From positions 1 to 64,000 of the forward strand of contig JAAEAF010006518.1 of assembly GCA_011037195.1 (NCBI GenBank): a DNA stretch of 64,000 nt. The letters are read 5' to 3'. This DNA is from Triatoma infestans. Taxonomy: Eukaryota > Arthropoda > Insecta > Hemiptera > Reduviidae. This document shows, piece after piece, positions 18,860 through 31,841 of this stretch (positions are counted from its first letter, which is position 1; every line of letters starts with the position of its first letter). Under the pieces are notes generated by a model. That model ran no database searches, was not told the DNA's origin, and worked only from the letters and a program-made list of their open reading frames with translations. The position numbers were made by a program, and so were the translations under genes.

Positions 18860-19705
18860 AACTACTCCTTCTGTTTGGAAGGACACGTGGCTAGAATACA
18901 AATTAGAAGCAATAATGATCCATGCTACAAGTGTTTGGCACTAAAAAGTGGTGCGCGCCAAAATAAAAGTGCTCCCACTGTTGAGGGGCCAGGTCGGCTG
19001 GAAATCCAGAAAAAGAGAGAGACAAAGTGATGTTATCAGTTCTAAAATGGTATGGGAATGCCTATGTAAGCTTAACAACCTAGGCAGAAGAAATAAAGTC
19101 ACCCTATTCTGGGTGCCGACACGCCAGCGTGGATGGTAATGAGGTGGCGGACACCCTGCAAGAAAAGGCGCTGCATCTCCTCACTTGGGGCCAGAGCCCT
19201 TTTGCGGAATCAGCGACCAATATTCTTAGAAGAAATCAAGAAGGAGGAGGTGGTGGAAAAGAGCTCGCCTCTGGATCACCATCCCGGGACTGAGGCAGGC
19301 CAAGGTCTGTGTGAAGGGGCTATAACCAGGAAAGGTCGAAAGTCTGCATCAGTAAGAACAAGATCCGTATCCTTACGGGATTTCTTACGGGGCACTGCAG
19401 ACTCAGGGGACACCTGAGGAAACTCGGCCTAGAAAAGATGATGGGCACATGCAGATTCTGTGGGGAGATGGAGGAAATTCCGATACATCGCCTCACAGAC
19501 TGTGATGCCGTCATTCAAAGAAGATTTAACAGTCAGGGTCATTACTAGATACGGGAGGAGGAACATCCCTCCAGGATGTTGGGATTCCTTAGGGAGCTCA
19601 ACCTGGAGAGGGTGCAGTAGATGAGCAAGCTCATCTACGGCACCAGAAGGGATACAATAGATCATCAAATGTTCGCAGTACACAACCCTCAAAAAAAAAA
19701 AAAAA
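18860..19705 (+). mobile_element. RNase H-bearing LINE 3' end with poly-A
   Basis: Broken frames read RRNKVTLFWVP, then GNEVADTLQEKAL (RNase H end), then FLTGHCRLRGHLRKLGLEK-like text, a GTCRFCGEMEE..H..TDC knuckle, and a terminal (A)17 run ending at about 19707. Close relative of 23.2-24.2 kb, 53.17-53.51 kb and the minus-strand copy at 58.7-59.6 kb. Confidence 0.75.
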
Positions 19706-19719
19706 AAGACAAAGCAAAA

Positions 19720-20025
19720 CACGTGGCTCTTAGGCGGAGGTTTTGCCTTTTGGCGGGGAGAAGCTGACGCCTGCGAGCGCCCAAGGGCCTCCTCTCGGGA
19801 CTATTAACTAAATAAAACAGACAGGACTCAATAGGGTGCTCGGATTAGAGGTGCTCTTAACTGACCACCTAGAAGCCTCTCTCGACTCCAAAGTTCAGAT
19901 AAAGGACAGGGCTGGAGAGGGGACTCCCAACTTATGGGGTGCCACAATAGATCCTTAGGGGTCGCGGTAGCGTAGGCTGGATAGCTAACACCCACAGAAT
20001 TTAATCTAATCTAAGTGGCTCTTAA
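19720..20025 (+). mobile_element. Second LINE 3' UTR fragment
   Basis: GGAGAAGCTGACGCCTGCGA, CAAGGGCCTCCTCTCGGG, GGACAGGGCTGGAG and AGGCTGGATAGC match 44310-44560. Ends in ATCTAATCTAA, a short tandem tail of the kind LINE 3' ends carry. Confidence 0.6.
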
Positions 20026-20224
20026 AAGCAACGTTAGCTGCATCCTTCTTGGATACATACATGTTTAATAATTACGATTCTGCAGAGAATGCAAAAAGAG
20101 AAACTCCGGAGGAAGGAATTGTTTATTCAGCATCATTTTAGCTTTCATCGGACTCTTAGGCAGCCATCACTGCAGGTCACGGTATCCGGGGAAAATATAT
20201 ATTTGGAGAGATATTAAAATGCAG

Positions 20225-20560
20225 AGAGTTAATTAAAAGGATGCTTTCTCCACATGGTGTTAACGTACTGGCATATAACACGTTATGCCGAATCTACAGG
20301 GTCGAAGAGGAAACACCCGGTACACATACTTTGTGAATGCGCCAGCCTAACGTGGGACAAGATTTCTTTAACTGGTGGGACAAGCAATCCCGAAGCCATG
20401 AGCTTCATGACGAAGCCGCCACTCTCAGCTTTGCTAGGCCTTATTAAGAGGGAGAAGCTGAAGGATGTGCTATAATTTCAGGGGGATCCACAGAAGACCT
20501 CTTATTATAAGTGGCAGTGGAATGAGGTTCACCCTCCCCTTTTGCCAATCTAATCTAATG
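20225..20560 (+). mobile_element. RNase H-bearing LINE, C-terminal end
   Basis: VHILCECASLTWDKI (Cys knuckle), then SALLGLIKREKLKDVL and a stop at 20473, then a 3' UTR (GGATCCACAGAAGACCTCTT) ending CCAATCTAATCTAATG. Same tail as 26250-26460. Confidence 0.65.
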
Positions 20561-20561
20561 C

Positions 20562-21480
20562 TGTTAACGTTGTTTTCCAGGTGGATACCCCCAGCCACGA
20601 CCATATGAATGGCTTCATTAGATAAAAAACAGGAAGCGGTGTGGTGGTAATGTGAGACACTCCAGGTTACCTTTCTTGGAGGGCTCATCATACTCACGCA
20701 CACTGAACCTTCTTTTAGGGTGGTGTAGGTTGAGGAAAAGTTAAGGAAGAGATCTTGTTCGGGAATGGGTCGGGTGAGAATTTGGTTGATTTGTTTTGTC
20801 TTCCAAGTTTGACGTTGGATTTCTTGGGCTGAACTTTTGGGGAAATCGAAGATATCTTTCGCGACATTAAGGCCTATTCCTCTGATTACACGTGGCGCGT
20901 GGGGACCAGGGATAGGGGCATCTTGTCTAAACTTATCATATACACCGGAGGAAAACATCCTGAGAGAAAGTCAAAAACCCATGTCGTTTCCTGCGGGATT
21001 GATACTGATAATTCATAACTCCCTTTTTTTTTTTTGTTTTCTCCCTAACCTTGATGGCTTATAGGGAGTACGTCTAGTCCCATACGTCAGAACTGTGATG
21101 ATGGAGTTAGGGAAACGTTGTGTCACCGTTAAGTCAGTGTCATCGTTTCGTTGGTACTAGATTTCGTGTATTTGGGACGGCACCACTCTCGCGGGATTGC
21201 CTGGTGAGTTGGAGTCGAAGGATATCTTGGGATATTGCAGACTGACCGGTAGACTACCGGGGAAGATTAATTAGGGGGATGAAACGGGGGGATAAAAGTC
21301 ATATAGGCTTAGTTCCCTAGCCAATAGGCACCCATTTTCAATAATAATAATAAAATAACCTTGATGGCCGTAAAGCTGTGGGGCATTATATTCCATTAAT
21401 GGGACAGGGCTGATGGTGTATACTACCGGAGGGGGGAGGCATAAGTGCATGTATTTCCTTTCTGGACCCCAAGATCTAGA
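20562..21480. other. Unassigned sequence with a 162-codon minus-strand ORF
   Basis: The ORF at 20470-20958 (minus) overlaps LINE 3' UTR at its end. I recognise no domain in it and a short plus-strand ORF overlaps its other end. The flanks 21060-21300 have near-balanced base composition, unlike the AT-rich surroundings, and may be further LINE sequence. I do not call a gene. Confidence 0.3.
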
Positions 21481-23225
21481 AATTTAGCAACAAAGATCTA
21501 TAAGTATTCTGACGCTGCAAATTATTTAAAAAAAAAAAACAAAAAAAATTGTCCAACAAGACACGAGACCTTATAACCAAATGAAAATTCAAAAAGTTTT
21601 TAAATATATATTTTATTATTATTTTATTTTATTTTTTCTTTTACACACACACAAAAATAAAAGAATGAACATTTTTTGTATTTGTATTTTTTCAACTTTT
21701 TGGAAACTTTACGAAATAAAATTTTATTTTATTTTATTTTTTTTTTTTTTAGATAATATTCATACAAATTTACAAGTAAAATTTTTTTAATTTTTTGTTT
21801 TATTTAATAATGCAGTAAAAATTTTATAATTTAAATTTATTTATTTCTTTTTTTTTGTAAATATTCAGCAGTCTCAAAGATTCCCATTTAAACTGTATGA
21901 TAAAAATGTATGTAGCTTTAATTTTTTTATACAGAAGCTTTTTAAACATACAATATTGTTAATGCATAATTTAATTTTTTTTATATTTTACAAAATAGAA
22001 ATTACAAATGATTAAAAAATAAATTTACAAAGAGGCATTTATGGTTGTTTTTTTTTTCAAAATACGTTTAAATAATTATTTGATATTTAAAAAAAAAAAA
22101 ACGTAATTTTTTTATTTATTTTTTAAAATTTTTTTATTAAAAGAATTATAGACAATATAATATTGTGATAATAATTTATTATACATCTTAAATATTATAA
22201 AAGTTTTATTATTATTTTTATATATTTTTGTTTTTTATGAAAGGCTAAAAAAGGAAAAAATAGTTAAAGCGATTGTGGCAGCTGAACGAGAATTGTAAAA
22301 ATTATTTTACTTTTTCTCGAATTATTTATTTTATTTATTTATTTCTTTTCTACACCAGTTAATAAAATTATTAAAAAAGTTATAGTCCTTTTTTCCAAAC
22401 GAAATCCCCCCCCCCATTAAAACTCAAAACCCAGCAGTTTATTTTTTTTTTTTCCAACCGGGGGGCCATAATGGCTTCCCCATCTCTGTGTTGGATTCCT
22501 TTTAGCAGCATTACAATTAATTACTATTGCCGTCTCTTTATATATTCAAACGCTTGCCTTTATAAAAGAATTGGGAAAACGTTTCATTCGCGTAGATAAA
22601 ATTACTTTTCAGAGGGGGGAAGATTTCCACGTTTTTTTATTATCCTTAACTTCCATGATAACCGGATTTTCTTCAAAATTTTGGAATTCTATGTAAGGGA
22701 AAAAGATTAAAAAACACTCCATCGCCCCAAAAACCCCCATTTAATGAAGTCTTTTTTTCAACCACTACATAGATTTTGCCGTGAAAACTTTCCGTATCAG
22801 AAAATTGCGACTGAATCGAAACAAAGTATGTAACAATATTTCTTTTTGATGGAAAACTTGAATTTTCAAATAGATTCAATAAAAACTGATAAACGACTTA
22901 TGATAAACTATAAGAGAATGTAAAAATGGGAGAAGAAGAGGTTATCTACAGCAAGGTTATAAAAACCCTCCGAATAAACAAGTTCCAAACAAAATTATGG
23001 TTTCTAATATTTTAAATTGATTAATTAAATTGATTTTAACAACATTAACTTCCATAGTTTAACCATTGATATGAATAATTCTGCAGTTTTATTCAACTGT
23101 TGTAGAAAATAAATAATAAATAAGGAATTAACATGTTCCTAATCCAAACCTTTGTTGCATAAGTAATTTTCATTGTAACCACTTTCTCTTACAGTAATTT
23201 ACATAGTTTGGGATTGATTGCTGGC
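21480..23225. other. Very AT-rich sequence with repeat fragments
   Basis: About 21520-22380 is nearly all A/T with long homopolymers. About 22265-22325 contains a partial copy of the CTCGAG-bounded F3 module (GCAGCTGAACGAGAATTGTA). About 23170-23190 has ACTTTCTCTTACAG. No gene is seen. Confidence 0.4.
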
Positions 23226-23229
23226 AACA

Positions 23230-24180
23230 TATCTTGCCTCCAGCAAAAAATAGGCAATCCGTCCAACTACTACGTCATCCGCCACGTCATATGAGAAGTA
23301 ACGCATCTAACACCCTCGAGATGACTGGGGGGCGGCGGTGGTTGGGCCAAGGACCAAGCACTCAGAGCACTTGGGTAAATTTCCCAGCATCTTACAGGCG
23401 GAGGGAGATAGGAGATATAGGAATCCGGAGATTGTAATCCATTGTGATAGCCAGGCAGCCATTAGAGCATTGAACACTTTTGTCAATCAACTCTAAAATG
23501 ATTTTGGGAATGCCTAGGTTAAACTTAATGACCCAAGCAGGAGGAATAAAATCACTTTTTGTTGAGTGCCAGGGTATGTTGGCATTGTAAAAAATGAGAT
23601 GGCCGACGCTATGGCAAAAAGATAGGTGCTGCATCCCCGCTTTTTGGGCTTGACCTTTTTGTGGGGTCAACGACCCCATCTCTCTCTCTTGGAAGAACTT
23701 ATGAAGGTGGAGGTGGCAAGAAGGTTTTCAACTCTCTGGAACTCCCTACCCGGAGTGAGGTAGGTTTAGGAAATTATAACCAACGAAATCAGAAGCTTGC
23801 ATCGGCCTTAATAAGAACAAAACTCCGCGTTCTTACGGGGTTTCCTCACAGGGCATTGTCGAGACTCAGAGGACACCTCTTGGTGAAGCTGGGTTTGGAG
23901 AATGACGACAGCACATAAAGATTCTGTGGGGAGATGGAGGAAACTCCATTAAATCTCCAAACGGTCTGTGAGGCTGCCACTCAGTGGAGAATATTTAAGA
24001 ACCTTGGTAGTTACTAGGAGAAGGAAGGGAATATACCCTCCCTAGAGCCAGCCAGGTTATTAGGATTCCTTAGGGATGGAGGTTTAGACGGTGTTCGCCT
24101 AGGACATCCCACCTAGCCTACGGTATCCCAAAGGGCATAGCACAATAGATCGTGTAGGCCGCAGCGCATTGGGCCCCTCT
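23230..24180 (+). mobile_element. RNase H-bearing LINE 3' fragment
   Basis: Broken frames read IHCDSQAAIRALNTF (RNase H catalytic Asp region), CVPGYVGI and NEMADAMAKR, then GFLTGHCRDSEDT. The C-terminal knuckle and a 3' tail near CCCCAAAAAACACACAAAA follow. Numerous stops. Confidence 0.72.
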
Positions 24181-24189
24181 ACCCCTTCC

Positions 24190-25060
24190 CCCAAAAAACA
24201 CACAAAAATCGCATTCTCACAACCACAAGCTAGGGAGAGATCAAGATTTCCTTTGTCTACGTAAACCTCTACGAAATATGGAAGGAGGAGTAGGAGGAAA
24301 GTTTTCTACAAGCCGCATAATAAGGGTCTAGCTTAGACTCAAAAATCTACAAATCAAGACAATTTTGTCGGGTCTGCTGGTAGCAACACCTTACAATCTG
24401 TAGGATCTACACCTTACAATCGGGTCTATATCTAAAATACTTCCACTCACAGCAGTAAGAGTAAGTAGTACCAAAAAAAAAATTATTATCAAAATTACTT
24501 GTGCATCAAGGCGTTAATGCAAAATAAACTATTATATAAAAGGACATTTTTTGGTATTCAGGTAAACCAAAAATTAAATTCTCGTTCTAAACCGTAATTT
24601 TAGTCAATTCAGGATGAAAATCCTAGTTAAACAGAATCCTAGTTTTACAGATCTAGGATTACTAGCAACTACAAATATTTGTTTCTAGAGTGAAAAGGAA
24701 AAATTATCAGATAGAAAATAATGAATGATATTGTCTAAGAAATGTGTATTTGAAAGTTGGGGGGGGGGGAACCATCGCAGGCCCAAATCTTTTAGATGTG
24801 TTGAAGATCAAGATCCAAATCCTTATGGAATTGTCAGAGCCATTACAGTGTGTCACAATAAGTGCATCAAAATCCAAAAGATGGACCGACCAAAAAAAAA
24901 AACCGGCAGAGCTATCGATTCGGAACTTAATACTGTACGGAGTTATGAAGTTATACAGGATAAGAGTTTATGAAATCTTAAAGTGCATGGTAACTGCTCT
25001 TTTTTTAATTAAATCGAAATAAAGCTATTCTGCAACATGATAATATCGTTCGCGTTGGAA
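24190..25060. other. Unassigned sequence between LINE copies
   Basis: Mixed AT-rich sequence with 'acaatctgtaggatctacacct' repeated at about 24395-24425. Short ORFs at 24725-25022 overlap in two frames and show no recognisable family. Confidence 0.3.
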
Positions 25061-25064
25061 GGAG

Positions 25065-25500
25065 TGAGGATTTTGCCTCTGGGTCAAGCCTGCCTTATAG
25101 GTCCCCTTCCCTGACGTTGTACCACTTTTTTTTTTTTTGCAGAGGGTTACCACAAGGTCCTCGAGGCCCAGAATCTCCCAACAGTCACCCAAAATCTAAT
25201 CAAACAGACAGGTCTGGAGTGGGTGTCACAATAGACCTATAGGGGTCGGGGTGGCTTAGAGGCAGGATTAGCCAACCTCCACAGAATCTAATCCACCACA
25301 AGGCCCTCCAACCAGAGATAAGCCAAGATCGATTAAGAAGGGGGAAAAAAGAAAGCTTTGCATGTTTTATTATTATTATTCGTCTGTAGGGAAGGACCAA
25401 ATCGTAAGATATCCAAAGCCCCTCAAATCCAGGACCCTGGCCTAAGCTCTTTTCCACTGTTCCGAACAAAAGGTCCTGAAATGAATTCCCCATAACCTAA
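25065..25500 (+). mobile_element. LINE 3' UTR fragments
   Basis: GGTCTGGAGTGGGTGTCACA, TAGACCTATAGGGGTCGGGG and AACCTCCACAGAATCTAATC match 19.9 kb and 44.5 kb. A second, partial piece follows. Confidence 0.5.
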
Positions 25501-25569
25501 GCAATCTTTACATAAGATGGATACATAAATTCTTTGTTAAAAGACATTTACCTAAATTTACCTCAGATA

Positions 25570-25745
25570 AGGGATCCAACCAAATGCCTAAAAGAGATCC
25601 ATGAAAGACACATCAACGTCCGGACCCCCAATGAGCATCTTAGATTGCCGACAATCTACTGTACTCTTCCAGGGGGATGAAAGCTGTGAAGCTACCCATC
25701 ACTGGAAGTTTGGACAGATATGTGCCAGAAGTCACACATCAACTG
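25570..25745 (-). mobile_element. RNase H-bearing LINE fragment, minus strand
   Basis: Matches 660-830, 52760-52925 and 53580-53700: GGATCCAACCAAATGCC, GTCCGGACCCCCAATGAGCA, GCTGTGAAGCTACCCATCAC. Confidence 0.6.
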
Positions 25746-25799
25746 AGCTTTGCGTTCGATTGGAACTTCGGAAGGTGTTTTTATGTTCATTTTTTGAGC

Positions 25800-26460
25800 T
25801 TACTTCAGAAAGGCATAGCTGTTAAAAACCGTGGAACATTATACCAGAACAATACTGGATAGAGTTGCTGACACTTGCCTCGGTGCCGGGTCATGCGAGG
25901 TTCCTTGGCAACGGAAGGGCGAACGTCCTGGCGAGGGAGAGCTCGAAAGTTACCTTTATAGGCCACGAGCCCTTCTGCGGGTTGCCCAAGAGCCTGATTC
26001 AAGCTTCTATCAAGGAGTGGATAGAAGACCAGCTTCGGCAATGGTGGGAAAGAAACCAAAGAAGACGCAGGCTAAATTCTTTGTTAAAAGACATTTACCT
26101 AAATTTACCACAGATCTACTGAGCCAAAGCCGAAGGGATATAAGGCTAATAGTGGGTCTACTTACAGGGTATTATAGGCTGAACACGCACATGTACCAAT
26201 TTACCTTGCAGACAAAGCGTTATTAATGCCAGTTTTGGAAGGTTAAGGAGGAAACCCTGGTACACATACTTTGTGAGTGTGGCGGCCTGATGAGGACAAG
26301 CCACGTGCTTCATGATGGGGGCCACTTTCAGCTTTGCTAGGACCGATTAAGAGGGCGAAGTTGAATCATGTGCTATAAGCCCAGGGGATGCAGAATAGAC
26401 CTCTCAATACAGTCGCAACGGAATGAAGCTTTGCCTTCCCCGTCTTCAATCAATCAATCA
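25800..26460 (+). mobile_element. RNase H-bearing LINE 3' end
   Basis: ASVPGHARFLGNGRANVLAR (RNase H C-terminus), IKEWIEDQLRQWWERN, LIVGLLTGYYRLNTHMYQ, then a frameshifted ETLVHILCECGGL knuckle. The 3' UTR ends in TCAATCAATCAATCAAC, a short tandem tail. An intact frame of 131 codons overlaps it but is a shadow. Confidence 0.75.
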
Positions 26461-26469
26461 ACTGGATGG

Positions 26470-27940
26470 AGTTCATTAAGCCTTGTAAAAAAGCAAGGCT
26501 CTACCTGCCCACTTTTTTTAATTCAACCCGCGATAAAAGGCTATTCTGCAATATTGATAACCGCTGGCGCTGCCAGTTCATCATTCGCTTTTGATTCCTC
26601 AGATAAAAATTTTGCAAGAATTAAAGGAATGTGAGTCAAAAGCGGACATGCCGCCTATAGGCCAACCCCCCAATATGAGGCTTTCATATTGCTACACCAT
26701 CTGATTTACGAATCCTTTTTCAACCAGTTTATAGCAACATTTTTTTTTTTTTAAAAAGACGGGCATTTTGAAAAATTATTACGACAACATAATGAAAAAG
26801 ATGGGTGGTGGGTGGTGAAGATTTTGAAATTTTTATTTATTTATTTTTTTTAATATTAATTAAAAAAAAAGATTTGGGGTCCTGTATGTCCCCCCACACT
26901 TGATTTTTTGTTGTATATATATATGAAAGTTTTGGAAGAATTTTAAATATAAAAGATCCCAACAATTTAACAACGAAACTTTTTCAGAAAACATAATTCG
27001 TAATTATTTATACAATTTTTTTTTTTTTGTGAAAATAATGCAAATATTTTCTAATAATAGAATGCGACTAGATAGACAACAACATTGCAATGCAGTAAAA
27101 ATGGATCTTTTATATTTAATAAATGTTGCATTTTTATATTTTTTTTTTATCCATTTTATTTTTTTATTTTTATAAGAATAAGATTTTTATATTTTATTTT
27201 TAATTTGTATTATTATTATTATTATGATAAATAGAAAAAAAAGCTTAATTAGCTCAGGTTTGTGATTAAGAAGTGCGAAATGGTCAATTTCGAAACATAT
27301 GTTTTTTGTTTTTTTATTTTGTATTTTATTTTTTTTTTGTTCGGTTTTATTTTTTTTTTATACATTTACAAGGCAACATGGTAGGTTTCTTCTTTTTTTT
27401 GTTTAAATATGCAGCAGGTTACTTTTCAGGATTTTTTTTTAAATATTTTTGCAAGCAATAAGTTAGTTAATTTTTTTATTTATTATTATACGCCAATATA
27501 TATTTTTTTTTTTTGAAGAAATTCGAGTCGATCAAAGTATACTTTGAATATATATTTTTAAATATATATTTTTTATTTTTTTAAATAAATAAATTAAAAT
27601 TAAGGAAGAAATAGTGATTTTTTAAAAATTAATTAAAAAAAAATAATTTTTTTTTTGGTATATGTCCACCCCCCCATATGCATTGCCAAAATTTGTTTAT
27701 TTGTATTAGTTTCATGAAACGTTATAAAAAAAAAAGAAAAAAAAATATGAATGCGAATGATTGGTTATTAATAGCAAAACATCTACCCAGCTGTGCTAAA
27801 AAAAAATCCGCCAATACGGTGTTCTGGAACAAAATGGAACAGCTCTTGGACTCCAAAATGTTTGGGACTGGTAAAAGGATGGTGACTAAAACAATAACGA
27901 TATTACCGTAGAAAATCAAGACGAGATTAGCAGCAAGAAA
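26470..27940. other. AT-rich low-complexity sequence
   Basis: About 26700-27700 is dominated by poly-T and AT runs. No splice-flanked ORF was found. Confidence 0.4.
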
Positions 27941-29540
27941 TCGTTGCCTGCTTGCGGTTCAAGGATTTATCCTGCAAGGCTAAAAACTTTGCCTATAAAA
28001 CCATTAACAGACCCATCTCGTCACTTATGACAGCGAAACTTGGGTGCTTAGTAAAAAAAAAAAAAAACGAAAGGATCCCCTCGGGGTTTGGAAGGGGAAC
28101 TTATTTAGAAGAATATTTGGCCCGAAGTGTGTGAATGGGGCGTCTGGAAGATTAAGAAAAAAAATTGAAGAACTAATGGCACTGTTTGGGAGAGCTCAGA
28201 TATAGTCGCCCAAATAAAGAAAGGTAGGTTGAGAAGGGTTGGGACCACTGGAAAGGATGCCTGTGAAAAGGTTACTTCGAAAATTATGGCCTGTGAGGAG
28301 GTTACCTCGAAAAAGGCCCAAGAATTCGAGGGCGCCCTCGACTTAGACATGGAGGAAGACCCCCGACGGTGTTGGAGTGAGGAGATGGCCGCAGATCGGA
28401 ACGAATGGGAAAAAATCTATTGAGGAGGGCTAGGTCCTACTTTAAGGGGCTGTTGCACCGTAGTAAGTAAAAGGTTGGAGTTTTTACTAAATTGAGAACA
28501 TTTTTGTCGAATACCAAAGCGGGTTTCAAGCACTGTTCGCTCCACATTAAACCACATATATTTCTTAAGGCAGGTCATGGAAAAAAGCCTATGTATAGCC
28601 TAAACATCGATTTACATAATTTATTTTAACGACTTCAAGCAAGGCAGCATGAATATGACAACGTGAATTGGATGGAGCTGCTGAAAGCCATGGAGGGAAG
28701 TGAGGAATCCCGAGGAAAAAAACTAATCAGGCTAACTGGAATGACATTCCAGAATAGCCAAAGCACGAGTTAAAAAGTTCAAGGCATGTTTCTCTGAAGA
28801 GTTCACTACAGAGATAGGAGTTCGGACGAGGTGATCTTGTTATCACCTATACTGTTCCTCAGTTGGTTCTGGACATGGTAGCACAAGCTATCCGCAGAAA
28901 ATCTCAATGGAACAATATACACTCGATTAACGCAACATTTGGCATATGCTGATGATGTGCTTATTACGGCAAGAACACATCCTTCGGGGCTTTATCTAAC
29001 TAGATACCTCCTATTCTTATATAGAAGGGGAATGGGAACATCAACAGAGTCTTTCTGTACTCTGGGCGGCTCAGATGGCCATGATCGAAACGTGGCCATG
29101 ACTCCAACTTGGGGCCTCCTGTTAAAACAAATGCTCCCTTGACTTCCTCCTCATTTCTGAGCTCTTACTACAGGACGTTTTTTTGCTTATTCTCACCCCT
29201 CCAAAAAAAAATACGTGGAATTTTAACCGACATGTCAGCGAAACTTGGGTGCTTAGTAAAAAAGAACGAAAGGATCCTCTCGGGGTTAGGGAGGGAAAAT
29301 TATTTAGAAGGATATTTGGCCCGAAGTGTGTGAATGGGGTTACTGGAAAATAAGAAAAAACAAAATGAAGAACTGATGGCATTGTTTGGAGAGCCCAGAT
29401 ATAGTCGCCCAAATAAAGTCAGGTAGGTTGAGAAGGGTTGGGACCACGTGGAAAGGAATGCCTGTGAAGTGGTTACCACGAAAATTATTAAATAGTAAAC
29501 CAGAAACAAGAAGCAAATTGAAAGCATCCTTTTGCTATGA
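27940..29540 (+). mobile_element. RTE-like LINE pieces: C-terminus, RT, C-terminus
   Basis: Three blocks. About 27960-28470 reads YDSETWVLS, then NERIPSGFGRGTYLEE and RIRGRPRLRHGG, a LINE C-terminal region. About 28480-29000 is reverse transcriptase with QHLAYADDVLITART (YADD box, about 28931-28975). About 29225-29500 repeats the C-terminal block (NERILSGLGRENYLEGYLA). The order C-RT-C shows that two copies are juxtaposed. All frames are broken. Confidence 0.7.
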
Positions 29541-29544
29541 AGCC

Positions 29545-29772
29545 CTCACTCGCTTTTCGTGTGAGAATTCAGGGTTCGATACCCGTAAGGACAAAGTCGG
29601 TGTTCACCCAGCAATGTGATAAAACGTGGGGAAGCTACAGTTAGTAGCGCCCTAGGTAGCGAAGGCCGGAACTAAACGGCGTGGGAACTGCGGCGTGCTT
29701 ACAACCCCCCCCTATTCAAATCGCCGTCTGACAAGCCTTGGCCCTTCATGGGCTGTTGCGCCATAGGGTTTT
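29545..29772 (+). mobile_element. S2 tRNA-derived SINE
   Basis: Head CCCTCACTCGCTTTTCG, B box GGGTTCGATACCC, body AGTAGCGCCCTAGGTAGCGA, GGGAACTGCGGCGTGCTTAC, AAGCCTTGGCCCTTCATGGG, tail CGCCATAGGGTTTTTT. Abuts the LINE copy at about 29540. Confidence 0.78.
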
Positions 29773-29779
29773 TTTCGCT

Positions 29780-30640
29780 GTGTAACATTTGAAAACATGT
29801 GAAGCTGAAGAACAGAGTGAATAGATAGATTGGGCTAAAATGTGGGCTTGGATGGGCTGTGCAGTAGGAGGTGCACAATTAAGTCCATGGGAGGTTTTGG
29901 AGGGGCATAAAAGAGAGACGGTCCGCCATAACCAGATAAAGATGGCGGAGTCTGGTCCCATAGAGAAACCTAATTGATAGAGAAACTTGATTGGCGGTCT
30001 ACTTGATAGAGAAACCTAATTATCTGAATTTTGATAAATTCTTTCCCATTTTTTTTTCTTCCCCCACCCATGCAATTCACAGAAAATTCAAGACATAAAA
30101 CATTTTGATAAATAAACAAATCATGGCGACTTAGTTTTTTTTTTTTTTTTTTTTTTTGAGGGGAAGGGAATTATCTGTTAAAAATTAGATGATTAATACA
30201 AAGATAAGGTTCATTATTATTTTTTTTTATTAATTATTTTATTTTTGTTTACAGAATTGAAGAATTCAAGAATGGATGGTTCAAGATATGAATGTAGACA
30301 CATAAAAAGGAAGACATGATAGGATTCGTTTAATTTGTACATATATTATTATATTTTAATACGGAATTAATTAATACTTTTATGGCATACTTAAATTCTA
30401 GCCAGTTGAAAATAGCAAATATTATATTCACCTTATACATGAAATAGAATTTTTTTTATTTTTTGCAAAAAATTACGAAAAGTTTCGAAACTATGTCATT
30501 ATAAGTTAGGAATTTTTTAAAAGTTAATAATTTTTTTTTTTTTTAGACTCTCGATTCTTTACTCATTTTTATTTTTTGTCGCAGAGAAACCTCTTAAGAT
30601 ATTTTATTAACCAAAAGAAATACCATTATAAAATCCAAGG
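29780..30640. other. Unassigned, mostly AT-rich
   Basis: A poly-T run at 30136-30158. Imperfect direct repeat of 'ttgatagagaaac' at 29975-30018. No gene is seen. Confidence 0.35.
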
Positions 30641-30649
30641 CCGTATTGT

Positions 30650-31640
30650 TTGAATTTTGGCTTTTCTTAAGACCTCAGGAAAAAAGCTGGCGCAGGGTAA
30701 CCCAAAAATATATAAATTCTGAATACAAAAATCTTGATCAACCCTTCCAGCCATATTTTCCAGTCAAGCCAATCAACATCTATGAGGAGGCCTCTCCTCT
30801 TCCCATCAACTCTTCCACACTATGACCTCCCGTTATCTTCTTCGAACCATTTTTGGGGCCATCTCGATTTTTCCATTCTCTTTTCACGTGGCCATACCAA
30901 ATGAGCTTCCTCATACAATATCACGAAGTAATATTGTGTTCCCTATATCAATCCTAATCCTTGTTCGGGTGGGATTATGCTGGAGACGTGATATTTCTAT
31001 AGCTTCTTCTCCAAATAATCCATTTCTAAACGTGAGATGGAACTATTTCCTGCTTTTTTCACATTGAGCTCCCACATACACAACAAGCGTCACGCTCTTT
31101 ATCCTACACATGATTTTATCGTTTCCTTTTTTTTTTGTTTCAATGATGTATTTGGATGATAATATTGAATTTAAAACTCCCAAATCATTGCTTTCCCACT
31201 GTTGATAGCTTTTATGTCGGAGTCACTTCTGGCAGGAGGAAGGTCCTAAAGGGGCTCCTAAGTAGGGGGTGAAAGCTTTTAAATATTCTGTCGTTCTATA
31301 TCCAAAATCCTGCACTGGGAGGGCGGGCTGATATGGGTACATACTTCGATTTCCTTAAATTTATTTCAAGCACCCCTCCCCACACACAAATCCTGTATTC
31401 TTCGACCAATTTTTAGGTCATATATTGTGCGACTTCCTGATCAGAAGGGATGACGCACCTGGCGGTCATCTGCAAACTGTAATATATAAAGGATTTTATC
31501 ATTTAGTTTCACGACTATGTTACATTCAGCACTTACTTCTCCACTGTTCCAATGCCTTCTTCAAGTATATTGAATAACAGCGATGATAAGGTGCAACCTG
31601 TTTGGATCCCTTACTAATATTTATTTGTCTGAGAACTGGT
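30650..31640 (-). mobile_element. RTE-like LINE fragment, minus strand
   Basis: On the minus strand 31640-31430 reads frames with a GCTLSSLLFNI-like box and LYILQFADD (the FADD-type catalytic box). Further down, about 30930-30780 reads CMRKLIWYGHVKREWKNRDG, the conserved WYGHV block near LINE C-termini, followed by a GRGEASS-like end. Frameshifted and truncated. Confidence 0.6.
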
Positions 31641-31841
31641 TTCAACTTTACTTTACTACATTTAGCGCCACGTTATTTTATATATAAGCAGTGTAAATCT
31701 GAACTTCATAGTTCCCAATGTAAAAGGTGATTTAAATGTCTGAAGGGATCAATAATAATCCCTAGGGACAGTTAGGGATCCTTAGAGGATCAATCATAAT
31801 CCCTTAGGGACCACATAATTGTGGCTTATTAAAGGACTCCG

